This document shows, in pieces, positions 28,757 to 38,090 of a stretch of 42,005 nucleotides of DNA (position 1 is its first letter; each line of letters starts with the position of its first letter). A model generated the notes under the pieces. The model had not been told where the DNA came from, did not search any database, and saw nothing but the letters and a program-made list of their open reading frames with translations. A program made the translations under genes and the position numbers. The stretch is from Borreliella americana (GTDB lineage: Bacteria > Spirochaetota > Spirochaetia > Borreliales > Borreliaceae): contig NZ_JAJNFB010000011.1 of the NCBI RefSeq assembly GCF_021043605.1, positions 1 to 42,005 on the forward strand. Reading direction: 5' to 3'.

Positions 28757-29662
28757 TTACACCTCCACCAATTTTTCTAACCGATCTAAAATGTCAAACA
28801 TCTTATTATTAATCAAATGAGCCTTAATTGTATTAAACATTAACATAAGAACCGTAACAGGACCTATTCCCCCCTTAACAGGAGTAATAAATTTAACACA
28901 CTCTTTAATATTATCAAAATCTGTATCGCCTGAAAGAATTTTTCCGTTATCAGTCTCAATTTCAGAAATACCAATATCAATAACATAAGGCTTTCCGCTC
29001 AACATGCTTTTATCTATTAACCTAGGCTTACCAACAGCAGAAATAACAATATCTGCCTGTCTCAAATAAACATCTAAATAAATGCTCTTGCTGTGACAAG
29101 TAATAACAGTTGCATCATAAGGTTTTGATGAGAGTAATATTGCAATGGGCCTTCCTACAAGAGGACTTCTACCAACCACAACAACAGTTTTTCCCAATGT
29201 TTTTATTCCTTCATCTCGCAAAATCTTTAATACAGCAAGAGCTGTACAAGGAATAAATCCTTTTTTATCGCCCAAAATCATTTTTCCTAAATTAACAAAA
29301 GATAAGCCATCAACATCTTTTGAATAAACTATACCATTTAAAATAGAATTTAAATCCATGCCTTTCAAAAGGGGTAATTGAACAATAATTCCATCTGTAC
29401 TTAAATTTTTATTTTCTCTATCAATTACTTTTAAAATATCGCTTTGAACAGAGTTTGTAGAAAATTTAATTACTTCAACATTCAAGCCAATCTCTTTTGC
29501 AACTCGACTTTTAATTGAAACATAAAGCTTGCTTGCAGGATCATCATTTGCCAAAATAACTTTTAATGAAATTTTATCTATCAAGCCATGCTGCTTTAAG
29601 AATTCTTTGAGCATTAAATAATACTTATTCGCAAAATCTTTCCCATTAAACACAGTATTCAA
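28757..29662 (-). CDS. folD: Bifunctional methylene-THF dehydrogenase/methenyl-THF cyclohydrolase
   Basis: Interconverts 5,10-methylene-, methenyl- and 10-formyl-tetrahydrofolate using NADP. The product is 301 residues. Recognisable blocks: YVSIKSRVAKEIG (the catalytic Lys region), DGIIVQLPL, VVGRSPLVGRPIA at the nucleotide-binding site and PVKGGIGPVTVLML. The start is a TTG at 29662 with AAGGGG 7 nt upstream, which fixes it well. It is divergent from the 29812 gene. Corresponds to BB_0026. Confidence 0.95.
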   Translation of the reverse strand: MNTVFNGKDFANKYYLMLKEFLKQHGLIDKISLKVILANDDPASKLYVSIKSRVAKEIGLNVEVIKFSTNSVQSDILKVIDRENKNLSTDGIIVQLPLLKGMDLNSILNGIVYSKDVDGLSFVNLGKMILGDKKGFIPCTALAVLKILRDEGIKTLGKTVVVVGRSPLVGRPIAILLSSKPYDATVITCHSKSIYLDVYLRQADIVISAVGKPRLIDKSMLSGKPYVIDIGISEIETDNGKILSGDTDFDNIKECVKFITPVKGGIGPVTVLMLMFNTIKAHLINNKMFDILDRLEKLVEV

Positions 29663-29697
29663 AATATGCCCCTTAAACCTAACAATATTACCTTAAT

Positions 29698-29703
29698 ATT
29701 ATA
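29698..29703 (-). promoter_or_regulatory. Candidate -10 box for folD
   Basis: On the minus strand TATAAT lies 36 bp before the TTG start, with only a weak TTTTCT 17 bp further upstream as -35. Confidence 0.35.
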
Positions 29704-29747
29704 CTTAGATTGTTAATATAAGAAAAGCCAAACGACCAAATTTCAAA

Positions 29748-29776
29748 TTGTAATTAAATTTATTTTCAACTATAAT
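29748..29776 (+). promoter_or_regulatory. Sigma-70-type promoter for the 29812 gene
   Basis: TTGTAA (29748-29753), a 17-bp spacer and a perfect TATAAT (29771-29776). GGAG then precedes the ATG at 29812. One of the cleanest promoters in the window. Confidence 0.6.
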
Positions 29777-29811
29777 AAACAAGGATAATAATTTTAAAAG
29801 AATGGAGAATA

Positions 29812-30450
29812 ATGAGAAAGCATCTTTTTATAACGCTAATTACAATCTTGCTAATTGGTGTAAATACAAAAAAAATCACAGCTGCAGTCAATATTGATAG
29901 GCATACAAACTCCACTTTGGGTATAGATTTAAGTGTTGGAATTCCTATTTTTTACAACGACTTATCAAAAGCCTATCCTACCAATTTATATCCAGGAGGT
30001 ATTGGGGCAATAAAATACCAATACCATATTTTAAACAATTTAGCAATTGGACTTGAACTAAGATATATGTTTAACTTTGATATCAACCATTCTTTTAACA
30101 TATTAAATCCAGATTCAAGTGTAGGTAAAATTTTTTATAGTGTGCCTATTACATTTTCAATAAATTATATATTTGATATAGGAGAATTATTTCAAATTCC
30201 AGTCTTCACAAATATAGGGTTTTCTCTTAATACATATGGAGATAGAAATAATAATATTACAAATTTAAGAACTTTTGATGCGCTCCCTACAATCTCTTTT
30301 GGATCTGGAATTTTATGGAACTTTAACTATAAATGGGCTTTTGGGGCAACAGCATCTTGGTGGATGATGTTTGAATTTGGGAATTCTGCCAAAATGGCAC
30401 ATTTTGCACTTGTATCATTATCAGTTACAGTAAATGTAAATAAATTGTAG
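29812..30450 (+). CDS. Putative small outer-membrane beta-barrel protein
   Basis: A 212-residue protein with a signal peptide (about 1-25, ending near ITAA). The mature part has regular alternation of aromatic and polar residues with Gly-rich turns, for example NLAIGLELRYMFNFD, FGATASWWMMFEFG and the last strand FALVSLSVTVNV, as in small porin-like barrels. No specific function is recognised. It shares a promoter region with divergent folD and is followed 7 nt later by the lipoprotein gene, so the two are probably co-expressed envelope proteins. Corresponds to BB_0027. Confidence 0.72.
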   Translation: MRKHLFITLITILLIGVNTKKITAAVNIDRHTNSTLGIDLSVGIPIFYNDLSKAYPTNLYPGGIGAIKYQYHILNNLAIGLELRYMFNFDINHSFNILNPDSSVGKIFYSVPITFSINYIFDIGELFQIPVFTNIGFSLNTYGDRNNNITNLRTFDALPTISFGSGILWNFNYKWAFGATASWWMMFEFGNSAKMAHFALVSLSVTVNVNKL

Positions 30451-30457
30451 GATAAAA

Positions 30458-31507
30458 ATGAAACAAAAATATGAAAACTATTTTAAAAAAAAAATAATTT
30501 TAAACCTATTAATATTTTTACTACTAGCATGCTCAAGCGAATCCATATTTTCCCAATTAGGAAATCTGCAAAAAATAAAACATGAATACAATATTTTGGG
30601 CAGTTCAAGTCCAAGAGGAATTTCTCTAGTAGGAGAAACCCTATACATTGCAGCCATGCATTTATTTAAAAAAGAAAACGGCAAGATTGAAAAAATTGAT
30701 TTGAGCAATTCTTATGAATTTATAAACGACATTGTAAATATATCTGGAAAAACCTATCTTTTGGCGCAAAACAAACAAGAAGAACTAGAAGTTTGCGAGC
30801 TAAATGGAAAAGATTGGACATTGAAATTCAAAAAACCACTAAAAGCATATAAATTTTTAAAATCCGTGGGAAGAAATGGCGTAAAAAACGCATATATTTT
30901 AGCTATAGACAAAAATAATCATGAAAAAATTTTTGATCTACAAGGAGCTGACAAAACGCCATCACAAGCTACTGAAAATGACAAATTTTATCAAATATCA
31001 AATGAAGACAACTTAATTATAGGAAATTCACTTAAAATATGGCAAATAAATAACAATACATACACAAGCATAGACTATCAACAAGCCAAAGAAATAATGC
31101 CTATCATTAAAACAAGCATTAGGGGTTCTTCTGAAATTTTAGTAATAACTGGTGGTTATAATAATTTAGATACAAAATTTAAAGTGTACTCAAGTGCAAA
31201 TAATTACACAACACCAATATTTATTCAAAACGAAGTAGGCAAATTTAGCAGCTACTTTGCAAGAGAATTTAATGATGCAATATTAATCGGAAGTAATAAT
31301 GGATTTGCAGAATTTACAAAAAATAAAGAAGGGATTTTTGCTTTACAAGCGCCCTCAAAATCCGTAGAACCTGGAGCTTATAACGGATCTCAGCTAAGCA
31401 AAACAGGTCTTAATGATATTATTCCTGTATCAAACAACACAATTTACATATTAACTCAGGGTAAAGGTTTGTGGAAGTTGGAAAACAGAAAATTAACTAA
31501 AGAATAA
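30458..31507 (+). CDS. Lipoprotein, likely BamA-complex accessory protein
   Basis: A 349-residue lipoprotein: basic N-terminus, hydrophobic stretch, lipobox LLLAC with Cys25. The mature part is beta-rich with repeated propeller-like blades ([55 protein letters not shown]), similar in outline to BamB. The corresponding B. burgdorferi protein, BB_0028, has been reported as a BamA-associated subsurface lipoprotein along with BB_0324; I rely on memory for this. GGA 6-8 nt upstream. Its last 15 bp overlap the convergent gene at 31493. Confidence 0.8.
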   Translation: MKQKYENYFKKKIILNLLIFLLLACSSESIFSQLGNLQKIKHEYNILGSSSPRGISLVGETLYIAAMHLFKKENGKIEKIDLSNSYEFINDIVNISGKTYLLAQNKQEELEVCELNGKDWTLKFKKPLKAYKFLKSVGRNGVKNAYILAIDKNNHEKIFDLQGADKTPSQATENDKFYQISNEDNLIIGNSLKIWQINNNTYTSIDYQQAKEIMPIIKTSIRGSSEILVITGGYNNLDTKFKVYSSANNYTTPIFIQNEVGKFSSYFAREFNDAILIGSNNGFAEFTKNKEGIFALQAPSKSVEPGAYNGSQLSKTGLNDIIPVSNNTIYILTQGKGLWKLENRKLTKE

Positions 31508-31924
31508 AGAATAAAAATTCGTTATAAATTTTTCATATCTAGATTTATTAAAATCTCCATCATAATATTTTTTAATCTTAATTTTCAAATTGAAATTAAT
31601 CTTAGATCTGAAATATAAATAATTTATATTATTTATATCAAAAATTTGGCCTTCATCATTCATAACTTTAATCCCAAGATCTAAAAGGAGTTTGGCAAAA
31701 AAAATATCTCGAGTAATCACAAGACTACGTCTATCTGCTAAATTCAAAATAAATGAATCAACATTGTCTACCACCTCTAAAGCAACATTTTCTGTTTTTT
31801 CCAAACTTAAAAACTTATTAGAAACTACAATAAGCTTTGATTTATTGTACAATATAAACTTTTGTAAAAATTTTATTATCTTAAAATTACAAGAATCAGC
31901 ATCAACAAAAATTTTACTTAACAA
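31493..31924 (-). CDS. YaiI/YqxD (DUF188) family protein
   Basis: A 143-residue protein beginning [12 protein letters not shown], the signature of the UPF0178/DUF188 family, a PIN-like NYN-type fold with conserved acidic residues (Asp-Ala-Asp). [24 protein letters not shown] near 70-95 matches the second family block. The family is suspected to be nucleases; the role is unknown. The start is TTG at 31924, 11 bp inside the preceding gene. Its 3' end overlaps the convergent lipoprotein by 15 bp. Corresponds to BB_0029. Confidence 0.82.
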   Translation of the reverse strand: MLSKIFVDADSCNFKIIKFLQKFILYNKSKLIVVSNKFLSLEKTENVALEVVDNVDSFILNLADRRSLVITRDIFFAKLLLDLGIKVMNDEGQIFDINNINYLYFRSKINFNLKIKIKKYYDGDFNKSRYEKFITNFYSLFFS

Positions 31925-32549
31925 TCTTATAGTCCACTACCTTAAGAGCCAAAAAAGAAACAATAGCATTTTTATTAATAGGTCCAAATATTCTAGAATC
32001 ATTTAAAACACTTAAATTGTCATTTAATAAAAAAAATTCATTTTTTTTCAAAGTAAAACATTTAATCACTTCGTCTGTATTAAAAAAATTATTCAATTTG
32101 TAATAGCTAACCAAATTACCATTCAAATAAAAAAAATTTGTATCCTTTTTATTTACCAGTACATTCAAACCCCTAACATAAACAGAATCGCCTTGAACAG
32201 CCGCTATTCTTGATATTTTATAGCTTGCTCTTTTAAAGATTTTATTTAAAAAAAAGAAATCTTTTATTAAAGTTAACAAAAAATTATTACGTAACCTAAA
32301 ATCCTCATAAAGAACAATATCATTCATTTTCAAAGGAATAAAAAAAGAAGTTATATGTGTTGCTACAAAAAACAAACTAGCATTTTTTGTTATTGTTGGC
32401 AACATCTCATTACTTCTAATCATAAAAATTTGCAAAGCAAACTTTGTAAAAAAAAAATTTAAAATTAAAAATGTTAAAACATATTTTAAAAAAACTTTTC
32501 TTTGTTTTTTCCTTAAAAGCCTTTGTTCGAAAGTTAAATATGGGGCCAC
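31914..32549 (-). CDS. lepB: Signal peptidase I homologue lacking both catalytic residues
   Basis: A 211-residue S26-family protein with one N-terminal membrane helix (24-43). Box B reads IRSNEMLPT, where Glu48 occupies the place of the catalytic Ser of SGSMxPT. Box D reads [13 protein letters not shown], where Ser113 occupies the place of the catalytic Lys before Arg. Box E is preserved ([16 protein letters not shown]). Cleavage by the Ser/Lys dyad is therefore not expected. Start is GTG at 32549, 1 nt after the stop of the active paralogue, with AGGA about 10 nt upstream. It may be a pseudoenzyme partner of that protein. Corresponds to BB_0030. Confidence 0.83.
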   Translation of the reverse strand: MAPYLTFEQRLLRKKQRKVFLKYVLTFLILNFFFTKFALQIFMIRSNEMLPTITKNASLFFVATHITSFFIPLKMNDIVLYEDFRLRNNFLLTLIKDFFFLNKIFKRASYKISRIAAVQGDSVYVRGLNVLVNKKDTNFFYLNGNLVSYYKLNNFFNTDEVIKCFTLKKNEFFLLNDNLSVLNDSRIFGPINKNAIVSFLALKVVDYKIVK

Positions 32550-32550
32550 T

Positions 32551-33531
32551 TTAAATAAATCCTACTCTAGAAAATGGAAGATATATTATCAAGGTTCTTC
32601 CAAGCACTTTATTCTTATTAATTACTCCAAAAAATCGACCATCATGAGAATTATCTCTATTGTCTCCAATTGGTAAAATATATCGATCAGGAACATAAAT
32701 GCCACAATCTCTTATTATAGCTTTTTCCATATAATAATCAACATAAGGCATAAAAGCAGCTAAATACTTGTATTCCAATCTTTCAAACTCAAACCTATCA
32801 ATCATTCTAACATCAAAAAAGGAAAAATCGGGAGTTCTACTTAAATTTATATTTAACTGGCTCAGAGCAACAAACATAGCAAAATCACCATAAATTCCAT
32901 AGTCCTCATTTGCCACAATTTTTTTAATTTTAAAATCTTTATCAACCAAATCCCAATAAGAATCTTCTAAAATAAAATTTTCTTCGCCTTCTCTTCTAAT
33001 ATAAGCTTTGCCGTTATTAAATCTAACAATTTTACCATCTGCAAACGCACCCCTTTTCACAAGAAATCTAACATTAGGATTACCATATTCATCTCTATCA
33101 AGATCAATAAAAGATAGTGTTAACATGTAAAGTATTCTTTGAAAGATATCAAAAAAAACGCCCTTGGATTTATACTCCGGATTTTCAAAAATAATAATAT
33201 CAGATTCTTCTGGGACTTTAAAACCATTAATCTTAAACAAACCCGGTAAAAGCTCGGGACCGTAAGAAAATTTATCTACAAATAAAAAATCCCCTATTTG
33301 AAGAGTATTTTCCATTGATCCTGATGGTATTTTATAAGCTTGAACAAAATATTGATTTATTACCAACACAAAAATTGCTGCTGCTACAAAATCAAACAAA
33401 AAGTTAAGCAAAAAACCTCGTTTCTTAGCCCTTAATTTGCAAAAATATTTCTTTCTTTTTCTATATGTCAAATATTTCTCAACAATGTGTACCAAAAAAG
33501 ATGCGAATTTATCCAAACTTCTTAAATACAT
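32551..33531 (-). CDS. lepB: Signal peptidase I
   Basis: Membrane serine protease that removes signal peptides from exported proteins. The product is 326 residues with a membrane helix at about 44-62. Box B is KIPSGSMENT with nucleophile Ser72, and box D is FLVKRGAFADG with general base Lys159. Box E is GDNRDNSHDGRFFG near residues 296-309. A large insertion between boxes D and E (about 175-285) is unusual and of unknown role. Directly upstream of the degenerate paralogue, which is separated by 1 nt. Corresponds to BB_0031. Confidence 0.93.
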   Translation of the reverse strand: MYLRSLDKFASFLVHIVEKYLTYRKRKKYFCKLRAKKRGFLLNFLFDFVAAAIFVLVINQYFVQAYKIPSGSMENTLQIGDFLFVDKFSYGPELLPGLFKINGFKVPEESDIIIFENPEYKSKGVFFDIFQRILYMLTLSFIDLDRDEYGNPNVRFLVKRGAFADGKIVRFNNGKAYIRREGEENFILEDSYWDLVDKDFKIKKIVANEDYGIYGDFAMFVALSQLNINLSRTPDFSFFDVRMIDRFEFERLEYKYLAAFMPYVDYYMEKAIIRDCGIYVPDRYILPIGDNRDNSHDGRFFGVINKNKVLGRTLIIYLPFSRVGFI

Positions 33532-33564
33532 ATCTAACCCTCAAGAATTAAATCATACAAAATA

Positions 33565-33594
33565 TTGACACTTATTTAAATACTTTTCTATACT
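33565..33594 (+). promoter_or_regulatory. Strong promoter, probably giving a leaderless mRNA
   Basis: A perfect TTGACA (33565-33570), an 18-bp spacer and TATACT (33589-33594). The ATG at 33602 is 7 nt after the -10 box, so the expected first transcribed base is at or next to the A of the ATG. No Shine-Dalgarno is present. Confidence 0.6.
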
Positions 33595-33601
33595 TTAAAA
33601 G

Positions 33602-35077
33602 ATGAAAAATGTTAACGAGAATTCAAATATTGAGCTTTTTGAAGTTAAATTAAAACCAATTCTAGGAATAGCGCCCAAGGTTTACGTATTTCTTACAACA
33701 ATAATATTGCTTTTAAGTTTGGTATCAATTTTAATAATCATACCTAAGTTTAAAAATCCAGGAGCATACTTAAAAATAAATTCTAATATTGCAAACACTT
33801 ACATATATTTAAACGAAAAATATATTGGCAAAACTCCATTTAACAAATATGTAAATGCCACCGAAGGAATTATTAGAGCAAAGAGGATGGGATTTAAAAC
33901 TTACGAACAAAAGATAAAAATTAACAATAAATTTTTTGGAAGCTACAGTTTGCAAATAAATTTAGAACTGGTTGATCCTAAAAAGATCATTAAACAAAGA
34001 CAAAAAGAGCTCTCTATAATGGTGAAAATAAAAAATATTAATGAAAACACAAAGCTAATTCCTGTTTTTTCATTAATATCTAGTGAACTCAAAGAACATC
34101 CCAAATGCATTAAAAAATTTCTAAAAGATTCCATACCTTACTTAAATTCAATAGAAATGTTTAAAGATTTTCTAAATTCATATAAAATTGTATATTCAAT
34201 AGGCCAAATCAATGGCAATCAAGAAGAAATATGGAACTCTTTGAAAACAAATTTTAATTTAGAAAATAGGGCTATCTTTTGGTTTTTAGAAAATTTAGAT
34301 AAAGATTTAAAAATGCTAACAAAAAATGAACCTTGGGTTAAAACATTGGCCAAAAGCCTAGACAATGAAAATATTCAATTAATTTCTAAAAATGAAAAAA
34401 TCAATATAAAATTACCTGGATTTAAAAAAATAAATTCAAATAAAATTGAAAAAATTCAAAATTATGAATTAGATTCATTAGATTTAAAAAATATTTCACT
34501 AAGATCTACCTATAGTATAAAAGAATTTCTTATTCAAGAACAAAATGTTACAAAATATGAGTATCAAGATTTTTTAAAAGAAAATCCAAAATGGGCATTA
34601 AATAACAAAGAAAATTTAATTAAAGAACAACTTGTAGATGAAAATTATCTTAAAAATTTTAATCAAATAGGCTTAAATGAAGCTATCACAGGAATATCTT
34701 ATTTCTCAGCAATAGAATACGCCAACTGGTACTCTAAAAAACTTCCCGCAGGATTCAAAGCAAGACTGCCCATATCACAAGAATGGGAACTGTACCAAAA
34801 AGAACCAAACGAAAAACCATTAAATATTAATGAAATATCAAAAAAAGTTGGATTTTGGAATTTAATGCAAAATTCATCTTTTAATGATATTGCAATATTC
34901 AAAAATGAAAAAAATTTTTATAATGAAAATTCAAATTTTTACTCATTGATAACAGAAATTAGAACATACTCTTATCAAAATAATAATAATTTACTCAATC
35001 CATCAACTAAAGCCTCTTTTTTAAAAAATTGGAGTTCTCCAAACATTGGTTTTAGGTTGATTGTATCAAAGGAATAA
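33602..35077 (+). CDS. PEGA-domain plus FGE/sulfatase-modifying-factor-like membrane protein
   Basis: A 491-residue protein with one membrane helix (about 27-47). It is followed by a PEGA domain (56-105, with YLNEKYIGKTPF), a helical middle, and a C-terminal domain (about 305-491) of the formylglycine-generating-enzyme fold: LIQEQNVTKYEYQDFL, ISYFSAIEYANWYSKKL, RLPISQEWELY and final NIGFRLIV. There is no Cys in that domain, so the FGE chemistry is absent; a carbohydrate or protein-binding role is more likely. Probably translated from a leaderless mRNA. Ends 2 nt before smpB. Corresponds to BB_0032. Confidence 0.8.
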   Translation: MKNVNENSNIELFEVKLKPILGIAPKVYVFLTTIILLLSLVSILIIIPKFKNPGAYLKINSNIANTYIYLNEKYIGKTPFNKYVNATEGIIRAKRMGFKTYEQKIKINNKFFGSYSLQINLELVDPKKIIKQRQKELSIMVKIKNINENTKLIPVFSLISSELKEHPKCIKKFLKDSIPYLNSIEMFKDFLNSYKIVYSIGQINGNQEEIWNSLKTNFNLENRAIFWFLENLDKDLKMLTKNEPWVKTLAKSLDNENIQLISKNEKINIKLPGFKKINSNKIEKIQNYELDSLDLKNISLRSTYSIKEFLIQEQNVTKYEYQDFLKENPKWALNNKENLIKEQLVDENYLKNFNQIGLNEAITGISYFSAIEYANWYSKKLPAGFKARLPISQEWELYQKEPNEKPLNINEISKKVGFWNLMQNSSFNDIAIFKNEKNFYNENSNFYSLITEIRTYSYQNNNNLLNPSTKASFLKNWSSPNIGFRLIVSKE

Positions 35078-35079
35078 AT

Positions 35080-35532
35080 TTGAACACAAACACTTTGCTT
35101 CTTGAAAACAAAAAAGCAAAATTTAACTACTTTATTGAAGAAAAAATAAGCTGTGGAATAGTGCTAAAAGGAACTGAAGTAAAATCAATAAAGGCAAAAA
35201 AATTATCATTTAACAATAGCTTTGCAAGCATAAAAAAAGAAGAATTGTGGCTTGAAAACTTGCATGTATCAAAATATAAAGAAGGAAATATCTTTAATCA
35301 TGATGAATTAAGACCTAGGAAACTTCTAATCAAAAAAAGAGAATTACAAAAGCTAAAAAAATTTAAAGAAAAAGAGGGATATACTTTAATTCCTATTGGT
35401 TTTTATTTAAAAAAATCAATAATTAAAGTAGAAGTTGGAATATGTAAAGGTAAAAAATTGTATGATAAAAGAGAAATACTAAAACAAAAAAGCATAAAAA
35501 AAGATCTTAGTAGAGAAATAAAATACAAGTAA
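35080..35532 (+). CDS. smpB: SsrA-binding protein SmpB
   Basis: Binds tmRNA and delivers it to stalled ribosomes. The 150-residue length is normal. Family blocks: NKKAKFNYFIEEKISCGIVL, LKGTEVKSIKAKK, NNSFASIKKEELWLENLHVS, and a basic C-terminal tail with KGKKLYDKREILKQK. The start is TTG at 35080, with AAGGA 6-7 nt upstream in the end of the preceding gene, which it follows after 2 nt. The tmRNA gene itself is not in this window. Corresponds to BB_0033. Confidence 0.94.
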   Translation: MNTNTLLLENKKAKFNYFIEEKISCGIVLKGTEVKSIKAKKLSFNNSFASIKKEELWLENLHVSKYKEGNIFNHDELRPRKLLIKKRELQKLKKFKEKEGYTLIPIGFYLKKSIIKVEVGICKGKKLYDKREILKQKSIKKDLSREIKYK

Positions 35533-35548
35533 AAACTCTTTTAATGAC

Positions 35549-35589
35549 AATGAGCAATCACAATACAGAATTGCAATCACTCATTTTTA
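35549..35589. terminator. Imperfect hairpin between smpB and p13
   Basis: AATGAG (35549-35554) pairs with CTCATT (35580-35585), and an inner CAAT/ATTG stem sits beside a bulge. A T run begins at 35584. It lies between convergent genes and is a plausible terminator for smpB. Confidence 0.4.
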
Positions 35590-35601
35590 TAATAAATAAA
35601 A

Positions 35602-36141
35602 TTAATAGCTTTTTTTGAAAGATAGTTCAAACCCAAGAGCACTGGCTTGACTCATCGCAACATCAAAACTAGGCTCAAATCCTCCTAAAGCTATATTAAG
35701 GCTATTTTTCAGCTTCTTATTATAACTATTAGCAAATGTAAATGGAAGAATAATTTCTGTCAATCTTGTAACAGCCATAGTAACCACACCTGCTAACATA
35801 ACTCCTTTACCCCAAGTCCATTGAAAATCAGCTTTTTTAGCGCCACCATCAAGAGCTTTGATATCCAAATAAGCTCCTGTAAGTATAAGCCCTATACCAA
35901 CCGCATCAAATCCAAGAATAAGAGAACCTCCAAGAATATCTCCTTGAGCAAAGGAGCCTATTCCAAACCCTAAGAAAAGGTTCAATAAAAATGGCACAAT
36001 AGGATCTTGCTTGCTAGTTTCATAAACCAAAAGTTTTTCTCCAGCGTTCATACCAAACGCACCACTCTTAGAATCATTAACTTGAGCAAAGCTAGAAAAA
36101 ACACAAAAGGCTGCCAAAACAAAAATTAAAAGTTTATTCAT
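35602..36141 (-). CDS. p13: P13 integral outer-membrane channel protein
   Basis: A 179-residue protein matching Borrelia P13. Signal peptide at 1-19 (FAAFCVFSSFAQ-like end at Ala19-Gln20). Several hydrophobic segments, for example VPFLLNLFLGFGIGSFAQGD, GSLILGFDAVGIGLILTGAY and GKGVMLAGVVTMAVTRLTE, are typical of this alpha-helical outer-membrane channel. The last 28 or so residues are known to be removed by the CtpA protease in B. burgdorferi; the sequence keeps such a tail. AAGGGG stands 5 nt upstream of the ATG. Surface-exposed and a member of a family with plasmid paralogues. Corresponds to BB_0034. Confidence 0.9.
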   Translation of the reverse strand: MNKLLIFVLAAFCVFSSFAQVNDSKSGAFGMNAGEKLLVYETSKQDPIVPFLLNLFLGFGIGSFAQGDILGGSLILGFDAVGIGLILTGAYLDIKALDGGAKKADFQWTWGKGVMLAGVVTMAVTRLTEIILPFTFANSYNKKLKNSLNIALGGFEPSFDVAMSQASALGFELSFKKSY

Positions 36142-36208
36142 AAAAACCCCTTTATTAAAACTGGTACTATGGTAGCATATTAATGAAATTTAAAAAAGGT
36201 TTTTAAAA

Positions 36209-38089
36209 TTATTTGAACTTAACTTTTTTCAAATTTTTACTTGAAATTCGCTTCCCAATAGAGCTTCTTGATTTGACCATAAAATTATCAATTTCAATTC
36301 TTTTAACAATATCTTTATTTGTTGAAAATTCTACAAATTCGGGATTCAATGAAAAATCTACAAATTCATCATTTTCTCCTAAAAATTCATAAACCTTATC
36401 TGTAATAAATTTATCTATTTTAAACCTCTTAACATAATAAAAATTGTCAAGCCTATTAAAATAAATTATTGAAAATATTTGCTCTTTTGAATTATTTATA
36501 TCATAAACTAAAGCACAGACATTCTTTTTATCTATAAATGTCTTGTCTTCAATATTTTTAAGAACATAACTATTTTCTCTAAAAACTAATATTTTATCAT
36601 AATAACTAGCATTCCCAATAAATTCACCATCAAAAAGACTTGTCCCTACAAAACCTTCTGCCAAGTTTAAATAAACCTTCATATTCTTTGTAGCTATTTC
36701 TTTTACATTTTTTGATTTGATTAAAGAAATTTCGGTCTTTCTTTGATGCTCTTTAGAATACTTTGCAAGTAATAAATCAATAAAATTTATTGAATATCCT
36801 CTTATTGAAGAAATATTACTATTTATATTCTTTAATTCTTTATTTAAAATTTTAATATCCTTGAAATTCTTATCAATATCAAATAGACTTATTTTTCTAA
36901 TTGGAATTTTAAGCAAATTTTCAACATCTTCTTTTAATACTTCCCTTGAAAAAGATTCTTTGTATCTTGAAACCTCTGACAATATTATACTTACAATATT
37001 TTCTTCTTTAGAAATTGTTTCAAGAAGTTTATAAATCTTTTTTTCAATAAAAATTTGCTCTAGTGTTTTAGAAAATATTTTTTCAAGAATCTTGCTTTTC
37101 TGCAATTCAAGTTCCATTTTTAAAATTTTTTGAAGATGATCAGCATGAAACTTGATAAGATCTTTAATAGTATAAACAACAGGATATCTCTCACTAAGCA
37201 ACAATAAATTAACAGAAATTGATATCTGACAATTTGTATAATGATACAACTTTTCAATCACTTCACTTGCATAAACACCCCGAGGTAAAGATAGCTCTAT
37301 AGTCACATTCTCAGCAGTAAAGTCATTAATGCTTGAAACTTTAATATAATTTTTTCTAATTGCTTTCTCGATCGAAGATATCAAGCTCTCAGTAGTCTCA
37401 CCAAAGGGCAATTCCCTTATTACAATTGTTTTTTCATCTATGGTATCAATTTTAGCTCTAACTAAAACTTTGCCGTTACCATCAGCGTATTCATTAACAT
37501 CAACTATTCCTCCTGTTGGAAAATCAGGATAAATATCATAACTTTCTCCAAGAAGCTCACTCTTTACTGCATTTAAAATTTCATTAAAATTGTGAGGCAA
37601 TATTTTAGCTGCCATTCCAACAGCAATCCCCTCACTTCCTTGAATTAAAATAACAGGAATTTTGGCAGGATAAAGCAACGGTTCATTATTCCTTCCATCA
37701 TAAGAAGATTCATAACTTGTTATCTCCTTGCTATAAAGAACATCAAAAGCCAAAGGGGTTAGTCTACATTCAATATACCTAGAAGCAGAAGCGGGATCGC
37801 CTGTAAACAAATTACCAAAATTGCCCTGCTTTTCAATAAATAGATCCTTGTTGGCAATATTAACAAGAGCCTCATAAATTGATGTGTCGCCGTGGGGATG
37901 GTATTTCATTGTATTACCAACAACATTTGCAACTTTATGAAAGTTGCCATCATGCATTTCGAAAAGAGAGTGTATAATTCTCCTTTGAACTGGCTTAAAC
38001 CCATCAACAACACTAGCAATAGCACGATCTTTAATAACATAAGATGAATATTGCAAAAAATTATCTTTAAGTACAGTTCTAATATCCAT
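36209..38089 (-). CDS. parC: DNA topoisomerase IV subunit A
   Basis: Breakage-reunion subunit that decatenates daughter replicons, important for a linear chromosome and many plasmids. The product is 626 residues. It begins with KDRAIASVVDGFKPVQRRI, has HPHGDTSIYEAL, and the catalytic Tyr105 in ASRYIECRLT. It is shorter than E. coli ParC (752), and the C-terminal beta-pinwheel is reduced. No GyrA-box is present, fitting ParC rather than GyrA. The ATG lies 1 nt after the parE stop. Corresponds to BB_0035. Confidence 0.93.
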   Translation of the reverse strand: MDIRTVLKDNFLQYSSYVIKDRAIASVVDGFKPVQRRIIHSLFEMHDGNFHKVANVVGNTMKYHPHGDTSIYEALVNIANKDLFIEKQGNFGNLFTGDPASASRYIECRLTPLAFDVLYSKEITSYESSYDGRNNEPLLYPAKIPVILIQGSEGIAVGMAAKILPHNFNEILNAVKSELLGESYDIYPDFPTGGIVDVNEYADGNGKVLVRAKIDTIDEKTIVIRELPFGETTESLISSIEKAIRKNYIKVSSINDFTAENVTIELSLPRGVYASEVIEKLYHYTNCQISISVNLLLLSERYPVVYTIKDLIKFHADHLQKILKMELELQKSKILEKIFSKTLEQIFIEKKIYKLLETISKEENIVSIILSEVSRYKESFSREVLKEDVENLLKIPIRKISLFDIDKNFKDIKILNKELKNINSNISSIRGYSINFIDLLLAKYSKEHQRKTEISLIKSKNVKEIATKNMKVYLNLAEGFVGTSLFDGEFIGNASYYDKILVFRENSYVLKNIEDKTFIDKKNVCALVYDINNSKEQIFSIIYFNRLDNFYYVKRFKIDKFITDKVYEFLGENDEFVDFSLNPEFVEFSTNKDIVKRIEIDNFMVKSRSSIGKRISSKNLKKVKFK

Positions 38090-38090
38090 A

